Position numbers and translations under genes: made by a program
Source of the DNA: Acidimicrobiaceae bacterium
GTDB lineage: Bacteria > Actinomycetota > Acidimicrobiia > Acidimicrobiales > RAAP-2
Assembly: GCA_003131665.1 (NCBI GenBank)
Contig: PKWA01000021.1
Span: forward strand, 1,824-21,664
DNA length: 19,841 nucleotides
Direction of reading: 5' to 3'
The notes under the pieces: model-generated
Seen by the model: only the letters and a program-made list of their open reading frames with translations
Database searches by the model: none
What the model was told of the DNA's origin: nothing
In this document: in pieces, positions 1 to 6,140 of the stretch
How positions within the stretch are numbered: position 1 is the first letter of the stretch
Layout: each line of letters begins with the position of its first letter

Positions 1-651
1 GCCATCGGCGGCAAGACCGGTGTCAATCTCGCGGCGGGCAAGAATCTGGTCGGCGCGTTCCATCAGCCCCTCGGCGTGCTCTGTGACCAGAGTGTGCTCT
101 CGACGCTGCCCGAGCGAGACCGCGTGAGCGGTTTGGGTGAGATCGCCAAGTGTTGGCTCTTAGAAGGACGTGATGAGAAGTCCCTTTCAACGGCCTCGTT
201 GGCCACTCTGGTCGAGGTGTCGGTCGGCCTCAAGGTCGCCCTCGTCTCGGGCGACGAGCGTGATGAGGGATCGAGATCACTGTTGAATTACGGTCATACC
301 CTCGCGCACGCCCTTGAAAAACTCGCGCTGCGGCGAGGTCCAGATGAGTTGCGCCACGGCGAGGCCGTCGCCATTGGTCTCGCCTTCGCGGTGCGATTGG
401 CGCACGAACTCGACCGGGTAGAGGCGAGTGAGATCGTCAGTCACGACGCCGTTTTGGATCACTTCAAGCTCGTGCGACGTCTGCCGTCGTACGTGGACAC
501 CGGTGCGATCATTGATGCCATGGGTCACGACAAGAAGGCCCATCACGATCTGAGTTTCGTGCTGGCGGGGCCCGATGGGTTTGCGGTGGTGGCGGGAGTC
601 GACCCCACGATCGTGCGCGACGTACTAGACCGATTCCAAGGAGAACCATGA
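1..651 (+). CDS. aroB: 3-dehydroquinate synthase, 3' part (5' end outside window)
   Basis: Second step of the shikimate pathway: converts DAHP to 3-dehydroquinate, using NAD and a divalent metal in the cytoplasm. The frame is open from base 1 and gives 216 residues; the family is about 350-370 long, so roughly the first 140 residues lie outside the window. The visible part begins at the very typical block GGKTGVNLAAGKNLVGAFHQ. Metal-site blocks follow: the Glu in GLGEIAK, the His in NYGHTLAHALE and the His in RHGEAVAIG, then DKK near the C-terminus. A GTG at base 76 is only an internal in-frame codon, not the start. The stop overlaps the aroQ start (ATGA at 648-651), so the two are translationally coupled. 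Recognition is firm. Confidence 0.95.
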   Translation, partial: AIGGKTGVNLAAGKNLVGAFHQPLGVLCDQSVLSTLPERDRVSGLGEIAKCWLLEGRDEKSLSTASLATLVEVSVGLKVALVSGDERDEGSRSLLNYGHTLAHALEKLALRRGPDELRHGEAVAIGLAFAVRLAHELDRVEASEIVSHDAVLDHFKLVRRLPSYVDTGAIIDAMGHDKKAHHDLSFVLAGPDGFAVVAGVDPTIVRDVLDRFQGEP

Positions 652-1091
652 GCGGCGAAATTCTATTGTTGTCGGGTCCCAACCTCGACCAACTCGGTAC
701 GCGCAGTCCCGAGATCTACGGCACGTCGACCTTGGCCCAGCACGTCGAGCGTTTCGACGCGCTGGCGAGTGCCGCGGGCTATAGCGTGCGCCACCTCCAG
801 TCCAATTTTGAGGGTGACTTGATCGAGGCGGTGCGCGACGCGCGCGAGCGCAGCGCGGCCATTGTGGTGAACGCCGGGGCGCTCACGCACTCGTCGTGGG
901 CTCTCGCCGACGCGCTGGACGCATTCGAGGGCGTCAAGATTGAGGTGCACCTATCGAATCCCGCCGCGCGCGAGCCGTTTCGTCACGTGAGTACGATCGC
1001 GGCGGTCGTCAACGGCACCATCGCGGGCTTTGGCGCGCTCAGCTACGACCTAGCGTTCGACGCGGTTCGCCGTCTGCTCGAAGGTCCGTAG
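648..1091 (+). CDS. aroQ: 3-dehydroquinate dehydratase, type II
   Basis: Third step of the shikimate pathway: trans-dehydration of 3-dehydroquinate to 3-dehydroshikimate by a small dodecameric cytoplasmic enzyme. The 147 residues match the usual length. Visible are SGPNLDQLGTR near the N-terminus, the active-site Arg19 and Tyr24 (in RSPEIYG), Asn75, His81, and the catalytic His101 in EVHLSN, followed by the C-terminal GTIAGFG block. The loop usually written NPGAYTHTS reads NAGALTHSS here, with the catalytic Asn and His kept, so activity is expected. The ATG lies inside the aroB stop (4-base overlap). The next gene, efp, is 64 bases downstream and probably has its own promoter. Confidence 0.95.
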   Translation: MSGEILLLSGPNLDQLGTRSPEIYGTSTLAQHVERFDALASAAGYSVRHLQSNFEGDLIEAVRDARERSAAIVVNAGALTHSSWALADALDAFEGVKIEVHLSNPAAREPFRHVSTIAAVVNGTIAGFGALSYDLAFDAVRRLLEGP

Positions 1092-1114
1092 TTCGAGCGA
1101 CGTGGGGCGTTGCC

Positions 1115-1120
1115 TAGACT
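1115..1120 (+). promoter_or_regulatory. putative -10 element upstream of efp
   Basis: TAGACT matches the actinobacterial TAnnnT pattern and lies in the 64-base gap between aroQ and efp, about 36 bases before the efp ATG. The -35 position (around 1092, TTCGAG) is weak. A very similar TAGAGT precedes pyrR (13019) and the small membrane gene at 11542, which raises my confidence slightly. Confidence 0.35.
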
Positions 1121-1155
1121 GGGCTGCGCACGAATCGCGAAAGGCACATTGGCCC

Positions 1156-1719
1156 ATGGCCGCCATCTCTACCTCGGACCTTAAAAACGGCATCACCCTC
1201 AAGATTGACGGCGGACTCTTTACCGTGTTGGAGTTTCAACACGTCAAGCCCGGAAAAGGGGGCGCCTTCGTTCGCACCAAGCTGCGTAACGCGCGCTCCG
1301 GCGCCGTGATTGAGCGCACCTATCGCGCCGACGAGCGCCTCGAGCAGGCCATCATCGACAAACGTGACACCCAGTACCTCTATCGCGACGGCGACGACTA
1401 CATCTTCATGGACCAGATCAACTTCGATCAGGTGCCGGTCTCGTCCAAGAGTCTGGGCGACGCCACGAACTTCTTGAAAGAGACCGGCAAGGCCATGCTG
1501 ATCTCCTACGACGAGGAGATCATCGGGGTGGAACTGCCGGCGTCGGTGGAACTTACGATTGCCGAGACCGAGCCGGGCGTGCAGGGCGACCGCGTGTCGG
1601 GCGCGCGCAAGTCGGCCACGCTCGAAACGGGTTTCGTGGTCCAAGTGCCACTTTTTGTCGGACCGGGCGAGGCCATCAAAGTCGACACCCGAACCGGTGA
1701 GTACATGACCCGAGCGTAA
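1156..1719 (+). CDS. efp: translation elongation factor P
   Basis: EF-P binds the ribosome between the P and E sites and relieves stalling at polyproline stretches. The 187 residues from the ATG at 1156 are the normal length. The reading frame is open further upstream to a GTG at 1102, but the extension is unlike EF-P, whereas MAAISTSDLKNG is the standard beginning. The loop that reaches the peptidyl-transferase centre reads KPGKGGAF with Lys34 at its tip, the residue modified in several bacteria. The C-terminal signature is GPGEAIKVDTRTGEYMTRA. A Shine-Dalgarno sequence is weak (GAAAGG is about 11 bases away). nusB starts one base after the stop, a common partnership in Actinobacteria. Confidence 0.96.
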   Translation: MAAISTSDLKNGITLKIDGGLFTVLEFQHVKPGKGGAFVRTKLRNARSGAVIERTYRADERLEQAIIDKRDTQYLYRDGDDYIFMDQINFDQVPVSSKSLGDATNFLKETGKAMLISYDEEIIGVELPASVELTIAETEPGVQGDRVSGARKSATLETGFVVQVPLFVGPGEAIKVDTRTGEYMTRA

Positions 1720-1720
1720 G

Positions 1721-2119
1721 TTGAGCGAACTCGGTCGACGTCGTCACCGCGCTCGCGAGCGCGCACTCGAACTCGCCTACGAAGCGAACATGAAGAGCCG
1801 CGCGCTGACGCTGATCGTCGGGGAGCTGCCGCTCACGCCTGATCCCTACACGGTCTTGATCTTGACCTCCGCAGAGGAGAATCGAGCTCGCATCGACGAA
1901 CTGATCCAAGAGTCCTCGCACGAATGGACCCTCGATCGACTCGCCGTCGTCGATCGATTGATCATGACCTTGGCGCTCGCCGAGTTGATCTTGGACGATC
2001 CTCCGCCCACCGCGGTCGTGCTGGACGAAGCGGTCGAACTGGCCAAGGTGTATTCCACCGCGGAGTCGGCATCGTTCGTCAACGGCGTTCTCGCCTCGTG
2101 TGTTGAGCACCTACAGTGA
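1721..2119 (+). CDS. nusB: transcription antitermination factor NusB
   Basis: NusB binds boxA RNA with S10 (NusE) in rRNA antitermination and processing. The 132 residues are all-helical and of usual length. Recognisable are the basic N-terminus with RARERALELAYEA, then WTLDRLAVVDRLIMTLALAEL, and the C-terminal block DEAVELAKVYSTAESASFVN ending in NGVL. The only reasonable start is TTG at 1721, two bases after the efp stop; the next in-frame ATG would delete the first helix. Translation is therefore probably coupled to efp. In related genomes pyrR or a regulator follows closely; here an oxidase-related island begins 30 bases downstream. Confidence 0.93.
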   Translation: MSELGRRRHRARERALELAYEANMKSRALTLIVGELPLTPDPYTVLILTSAEENRARIDELIQESSHEWTLDRLAVVDRLIMTLALAELILDDPPPTAVVLDEAVELAKVYSTAESASFVNGVLASCVEHLQ

Positions 2120-2148
2120 GTGAAAACATCTCGTAAGGGGGACGCGTC

Positions 2149-3885
2149 GTGCCGGGCATGAGTCCCAAGTCAATCGATTTGACTAATTCGCTCATTGTGT
2201 CGATGTTCCGTCACTCGCTTTTTGTCACGGGCGTTTTGTGGCTGACCGGTCTCGCGGTAGTACTGATGCTCGTGGTCGCCTTGACCCGAGTCATCTTGCG
2301 CTTCAATCTCTCGGAAGAGGGACTCGACGAACCTCGGGCCCGCACGTATCTTCGATGGGCCTTTGGCGCGATTTGGTTGATTGACGGGATCCTGCAGTTC
2401 CAGGCCTCGATGCCCTTGGGACTGGCAAACAACGTGGTGGCCCCCACGACCGTGAACACGCCCTCGTGGCTGCACGCGCTCATGGAGCACGGGATCTACC
2501 TATGGAATAGCCATCCCATTACCTTGGCGGTGGGGGTGGCGTGGTTACAGATCGGCATCGGACTCATTTTGCTGGTCTCGAATGGTCGCACCGGTCGAAT
2601 AGTCGGGGGAGTTTCGGCGGTGTGGGCGGCCCTCATCTGGCTTATCGGCAACGGCGCGGGTGGCATCTTCATCTCCGGCGCGTCGTTTCTCTTTGGCTGG
2701 CCCGGGGCCACACTCTTTTACGTCGTGGCCGGGGCGTGGCTGTTCGTCAAGCCCGACACGTTTCGTCGGTTCTTTTCGACCGTCACCCTTCGTTTCTTAA
2801 GTGTCGTCTTAGTATTCGCGGCTCTCTTGCAGTCCTTACCGTCCAACGAGTTCTGGCACGGCGGCAACTCCAATGCCCTCACGGCGATGACCACCTTCAT
2901 GACCGGCATCGCTCAGCCGCATTGGTTGGCCTGGGCGGCTCGTCACGTCGGCTCACTGTCGGCGTCAATGGGCGGTGGGTTCAATCTCGTGGTCATCATG
3001 TGGCTCTTGGTGTGCGCGGGAGGTCTGTGGATGTCGGTGGAGCGACGTTGGAGTTGGCCGGTGTGGACGCTCGTCGTCGGCTGCGTCTTCTTCTGGTTCG
3101 TGACCGAGGACACCGCACTCTTTGGCGGCCTGGCGACCGACGTGAACTCACTCATTCCCGTGGCTGTTCTTGCTGGTTGCGCGTCCTCGAAACTGCGTGG
3201 GCTCGGACCACGAGAACGTCGATTCCCTCGAGAGATTACGAGCAGCGCCGGCGCCGTCGTGGCCACCTTCTCGTCGGCGATGATCCTCTTTTCAGCTGTG
3301 ACGATGGCCGGCGCCACGTTCGCCAGTGCCGAGACGACCCTCTACGAAGCGCAAAACGGGCCGGCCTCGGCGACGACGGGCCAGGCGCCAACCTTTACCT
3401 TGACCGATCAGTTCAACAAGACATATTCATTAGGTGAACATCCAGGTCGGGTCACGCTGTTGACCTTTCTCGATCCTCGGTGCTGGACCGACTGCCCGTT
3501 GCTCGCTCAACAACTCGAGCACGTTCGTGCCCAGCTCTCCGCTAACGCCCAACTCGACATCGTGGCCGTGGCGGCCGATCCCTATCACGAGAAGCTGTCT
3601 GATCTCCGCAACTTCATTGCGACCCGAGGTCTCACGAACGTCAAGAATTTTTACTACGTGACGGGCAAACTGTCAGACGTTCGAAAGGTCTGGAACAAGT
3701 ACGGCATCGGCGTGTCAATGACGCGCACGGACAAGATGAGCATTCACTCGGACTTCATGTTCATCATCAACGCCAAGGGATCGCTGCGCTGGATCATCCC
3801 CGATGACCCGTTGTCGAGTTCGTCGGGCCAGGCGTCGGCGGTCTCAGAGTTACGCAGTCTCTTGGCTTCTGTCAACGTGCACTGA
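2149..3885 (+). CDS. fusion of a DoxX-like multi-pass membrane region with a SCO1/SenC copper-chaperone domain
   Basis: This is a 578-residue protein in two parts. Residues 20-390 hold about nine to ten hydrophobic helices and include LRWAFGAIWLIDGILQFQA and FGGLATDVNSLIP, a pattern I associate with a DoxX-like actinobacterial membrane family of unknown role. After the last helix (about 367-391) comes an extracytoplasmic thioredoxin fold (about 410-578) with the SCO1 copper motif CxxxCP (Cys445, Cys449, in FLDPRCWTDCP) and the distal copper ligand His533 (SIHSDFMFIIN). SCO proteins help to build the CuA site of oxidase subunit II. The start is GTG at 2149, which has AAGGGGGA 6-7 bases upstream; an ATG at 2158 is too far away. 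It lies 30 bases after nusB and heads the oxidase island. The SCO assignment is firm; the role of the membrane part is unknown. Confidence 0.85.
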   Translation: MPGMSPKSIDLTNSLIVSMFRHSLFVTGVLWLTGLAVVLMLVVALTRVILRFNLSEEGLDEPRARTYLRWAFGAIWLIDGILQFQASMPLGLANNVVAPTTVNTPSWLHALMEHGIYLWNSHPITLAVGVAWLQIGIGLILLVSNGRTGRIVGGVSAVWAALIWLIGNGAGGIFISGASFLFGWPGATLFYVVAGAWLFVKPDTFRRFFSTVTLRFLSVVLVFAALLQSLPSNEFWHGGNSNALTAMTTFMTGIAQPHWLAWAARHVGSLSASMGGGFNLVVIMWLLVCAGGLWMSVERRWSWPVWTLVVGCVFFWFVTEDTALFGGLATDVNSLIPVAVLAGCASSKLRGLGPRERRFPREITSSAGAVVATFSSAMILFSAVTMAGATFASAETTLYEAQNGPASATTGQAPTFTLTDQFNKTYSLGEHPGRVTLLTFLDPRCWTDCPLLAQQLEHVRAQLSANAQLDIVAVAADPYHEKLSDLRNFIATRGLTNVKNFYYVTGKLSDVRKVWNKYGIGVSMTRTDKMSIHSDFMFIINAKGSLRWIIPDDPLSSSSGQASAVSELRSLLASVNVH

Positions 3886-3899
3886 ACGCACGGGGCATT

Positions 3900-3930
3900 C
3901 GCCACCTGCCACTGGCGTGGGCATGTGGCG
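3900..3930. terminator. nested hairpin between convergent genes, possible bidirectional terminator
   Basis: CGCCAC (3900-3905) pairs with GTGGCG (3925-3930). Inside, TGCC/GGCA and AC/GT pair around a TGGC tetraloop, with one mismatch and one bulged G, for 12 base pairs in all. It lies 15 bases after the fusion gene and before the stop of the minus-strand gene at 3991, where a shared terminator is expected. There is no clear T-run on either side. Confidence 0.45.
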
Positions 3931-3990
3931 TGGGGTTGGATTCGTTCTCTCTGGCCGTTGAAACCCCTCATCAGGTCGATCGAGGCGGAG

Positions 3991-4323
3991 TCAGCGAGTC
4001 TCTCTCGAGCGAGCACCCGTCGCGTCGGGAGCGCGCTCATGAACCGACCGCAGATAGTCGTTGTAGCTCGCTAGAGCCTGGTCGCTGCCTTCGGGGGGTA
4101 ACTTCTCGACTCGAAAAGGATCTTCGCTCTCATCTTTTAGCAACTTGTGCCACATGTAGAGCGCATACGCAGCGAACAGGGGCCACTCGAACACGTACGC
4201 CCACGAGAGCGTATTTCCAGAGCGGGCCCGAAGAAACTCGATGGTAAAGCCGGAAATACAGATTGTTTCAGCCAAAACTAGGCCCAAATGAGTCCAGACA
4301 GTTTTCTTCTTGTTTTGGCCCAC
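3991..4323 (-). CDS. small two-helix membrane protein, SWAYVFEWPL family (copy 1)
   Basis: I cannot name a function. The 110-residue product has two hydrophobic segments (about 12-30 and 42-60) around the block GNTLSWAYVFEWPL (36-49) and YMWHKLL (56-62), then a hydrophilic tail. The protein at 11542 shares this block almost exactly, so the two are paralogues flanking the oxidase genes. The start is GTG at 4323; AAAGG lies only three bases before it, so initiation is uncertain. It is divergent from the cupredoxin gene at 4403 and convergent with the SCO fusion. The plus-strand open frame at 3930-4247 over the same DNA has no recognisable content. A role in oxidase assembly or as a small subunit is only inferred from position. 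Confidence 0.75.
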   Translation of the reverse strand: MGQNKKKTVWTHLGLVLAETICISGFTIEFLRARSGNTLSWAYVFEWPLFAAYALYMWHKLLKDESEDPFRVEKLPPEGSDQALASYNDYLRSVHERAPDATGARSRETR

Positions 4324-4328
4324 AAGCC

Positions 4329-4357
4329 TTTACATTAGTGACGCCGCTCTCTAGTCT
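4329..4357 (+). promoter_or_regulatory. predicted promoter of the oxidase operon
   Basis: TTTACA (4329-4334), five of six matches to the -35 consensus TTGACA, and TAGTCT (4352-4357, fitting TAnnnT) are separated by exactly 17 bases. Transcription would start near 4364, giving a leader of about 40 bases before the ATG at 4403. It lies in the 79-base divergent gap, which must also carry the promoter of the minus-strand gene. Confidence 0.5.
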
Positions 4358-4402
4358 TGCTTTGACGTTGCAATAGCCACGCCTTGTCGAAAGGGGTGAA
4401 CT

Positions 4403-5086
4403 ATGTCAATGGGGGGCAGGCTCGCGGGAGTCCTCGGGCTTTTTTTAGTTGCGGTCGGACTGGTGGTGTGGGGTGTGGCCACCTTGATCACACCAGGCGT
4501 ATCGGGTGGACTTGTCAACTTCACCCATACACAAGCGGCGGGCCAGCCGGTCAACCTCACGGTGGAAACGGTGGGCTCGATCGGCTACGGTGCCCACCCG
4601 ACGTGGGTTTCCTACTTAACCAAAGATCCGCACACGGGCAAGTACGTCCACGAAACGTCGTGGGAGTTACCAGCTAACACGGTCGTTGATATGACGGTGT
4701 ACCAATACGACAGCGGAAGCCCGCTGCGCAATCAGCAGTGGGGTCAGGTCGAAGGCACGATCGGCGATGACGCCACATTGAACGGCAAGGACTTCACTAC
4801 CTACGACTCGAACACCGGCACGGGAGTCGGCCACACCTTCGCCATTCCAGCGCTCAACTTGATCGTCCCGTTGGTTGGCGTGGGCGGCAACAACATCTGC
4901 GGTATGGCGCCGTGTCTGCCGTCCGCGTTCCCACACAACACCGAGACCTTCAGCTTTAAAACGCCGGGGCCCGGCACCTACAACTGGCAGTGCTTCGTGC
5001 CGTGCGCGTTGGGCTATCTGTTTGGCAATGGCGGAGCGATGTCAACGCAGGGCTACATGGGTGGCGAACTGGAAGTGGTGAGCTGA
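4403..5086 (+). CDS. membrane-anchored cupredoxin-like copper protein, first gene of the oxidase operon
   Basis: The 227-residue protein has one N-terminal hydrophobic anchor (about 8-30) and an extracytoplasmic beta-rich domain. The C-terminal part resembles a cupredoxin: His144 in VGHTFAIPALNL, then a Cys197-x3-Cys201 pair in YNWQCFVPCALGYL, Met213 and Met219. This recalls the CuA order His...CxxxC...His...Met, but the second His is absent, so a mononuclear site or a degenerate CuA is possible. A second Cys pair (166, 171; CGMAPC) could form a disulfide. The start has AAAGGGGTGA about six bases upstream. Subunit II begins two bases after the stop, so it is probably an electron carrier or extra subunit of the same oxidase. 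The cupredoxin fold is likely; the exact metal is unproven. Confidence 0.75.
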   Translation: MSMGGRLAGVLGLFLVAVGLVVWGVATLITPGVSGGLVNFTHTQAAGQPVNLTVETVGSIGYGAHPTWVSYLTKDPHTGKYVHETSWELPANTVVDMTVYQYDSGSPLRNQQWGQVEGTIGDDATLNGKDFTTYDSNTGTGVGHTFAIPALNLIVPLVGVGGNNICGMAPCLPSAFPHNTETFSFKTPGPGTYNWQCFVPCALGYLFGNGGAMSTQGYMGGELEVVS

Positions 5087-5088
5087 GA

Positions 5089-6078
5089 ATGGCCGAAGAG
5101 AACTCCACCGACACCGACTCTCATTTCCGTCGCATCACGATCATCTGGCTCGTTCTTTCGGTCGTTTTGGATCTGCTCTACTGGTTCCTCGTCGGCCCTC
5201 ACGTACCGCCCGGGCGCATGACCTCAACCGCCAGGGCGGACCAGTTCGACTTCAACGTGCTCTTTGTGGTCGCGCTGCCCGTGTTGATCGGCATCTGGGA
5301 GTTCATGCTGTACTCGGTGTTCACGTGGAGATCAAAGCGAGCCGGTGTACCCGAGCCCGTGGGTGGGCCCACGGCGGCGGGCAACAAGCGAGCCGAAGTC
5401 TCTTGGATAGTGATCACCTCGGTCGTGGTGTTGCTCCTCGCCGCCTTTGGCACGGTCAGTGTCATCACGGGCAAGGGCTCGGGCGGTGGCGAGGTACCCA
5501 ATCCGCTGTGGTCGCCCTCGGGATCAGTCAAAGCCGAGACGGCGGCCCTGGCAGGTACCGGAACGTGGGCACCGAACACGAACGCCGTCCTACCGGTGCA
5601 GGTCATTGGGCAACAGTGGAAGTGGACGTACCGCTATCCGACCTTCGGGGGCTTCGAGTCGTCCCAGCTGATTTTGCCCGATAACACGAATATCGAATTC
5701 AACGTCACGTCGCTCGACGTGATCCATAGCTTTTGGGCCTATCAGCTCGAGGTTAAGGCGGACGCCAACCCCGAAGAGAACAACGTGGCATTTACGAAGA
5801 CTGAACAGTTAGGTAGCTTCGTGGTCCGCTGCAGTGAACTCTGCGGTATTTGGCACGGCGCCATGTTCAACTACGGCAAAGTGGTCAGCCAAACGGCCTT
5901 TATGACGTGGGCGACCCAGACCGAAGCCGCGAACGCGACGAACACGGAGGATCTGCCCATCTTCGCGTGGACGTACGTGCCCGACGCCAATGGTGCCGCG
6001 GGCGGTTACTACCCAGACGGAAAGTTGACGCCGTACAGCTCAGACGAGGTCTACGGATCGAAGCAGCCCGGTTCATGA
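5089..6078 (+). CDS. ctaC: cytochrome c oxidase subunit II with complete CuA site
   Basis: This is the electron-entry subunit of a heme-copper oxidase, located in the membrane with the CuA domain outside. From the ATG at 5089 it has 329 residues. An upstream in-frame ATG at 4990 would overlap the cupredoxin gene by 97 bases and is rejected. Three hydrophobic segments appear at about 15-35, 55-78 and 105-126, one more than the usual two. The CuA domain has the aromatic entry patch QQWKWTYRYP (Trp177-Trp179) and all ligands: His213, Cys248, Glu250, Cys252, His256 and Met259 (VRCSELCGIWHGAMF). This argues for cytochrome c or a cupredoxin as donor rather than quinol. The C-terminal 60 residues after the CuA domain are unusual. 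The stop overlaps a mini-ORF leading to subunit I. Confidence 0.93.
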   Translation: MAEENSTDTDSHFRRITIIWLVLSVVLDLLYWFLVGPHVPPGRMTSTARADQFDFNVLFVVALPVLIGIWEFMLYSVFTWRSKRAGVPEPVGGPTAAGNKRAEVSWIVITSVVVLLLAAFGTVSVITGKGSGGGEVPNPLWSPSGSVKAETAALAGTGTWAPNTNAVLPVQVIGQQWKWTYRYPTFGGFESSQLILPDNTNIEFNVTSLDVIHSFWAYQLEVKADANPEENNVAFTKTEQLGSFVVRCSELCGIWHGAMFNYGKVVSQTAFMTWATQTEAANATNTEDLPIFAWTYVPDANGAAGGYYPDGKLTPYSSDEVYGSKQPGS

Positions 6079-6140
6079 TGGAGGACCGCGTGACATCTGA
6101 CCGGGCACTGACTAGGCAAGAAACGGAGATTGCGCGATGA
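6075..6140 (+). CDS. possible 21-codon coupling mini-ORF between subunits II and I
   Basis: An ATG at 6075 overlaps the subunit II stop as ATGA, and the mini-ORF stop at 6138-6140 overlaps the subunit I start, again as ATGA. It encodes MMEDRVTSDRALTRQETEIAR, a hydrophilic peptide with no membrane segment. Its exact fit between both genes suggests translational coupling through a leader peptide, but a 66-base frame can arise by chance and subunit I has its own GGAGAT Shine-Dalgarno sequence seven bases upstream. Confidence 0.3.
   Translation: MMEDRVTSDRALTRQETEIAR

Noticed and set aside
1102..1155. N-terminal extension of efp from a GTG
   Set aside because: The extension contains the putative -10 region and does not resemble EF-P; ATG 1156 gives the standard length.
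2541..3437. Plus-strand open frame of 298 codons inside the DoxX-SCO gene
   Set aside because: Arg- and His-rich out-of-frame reading of a well-supported gene.
3930..4247. Plus-strand open frame opposite the small membrane gene
   Set aside because: No recognisable content, while the minus-strand reading has a paralogue in the same window.
4990..5088. Upstream ATG for subunit II
   Set aside because: It would overlap the cupredoxin gene by 97 bases and adds an Arg/Trp-rich segment unlike the family; ATG 5089 fits.
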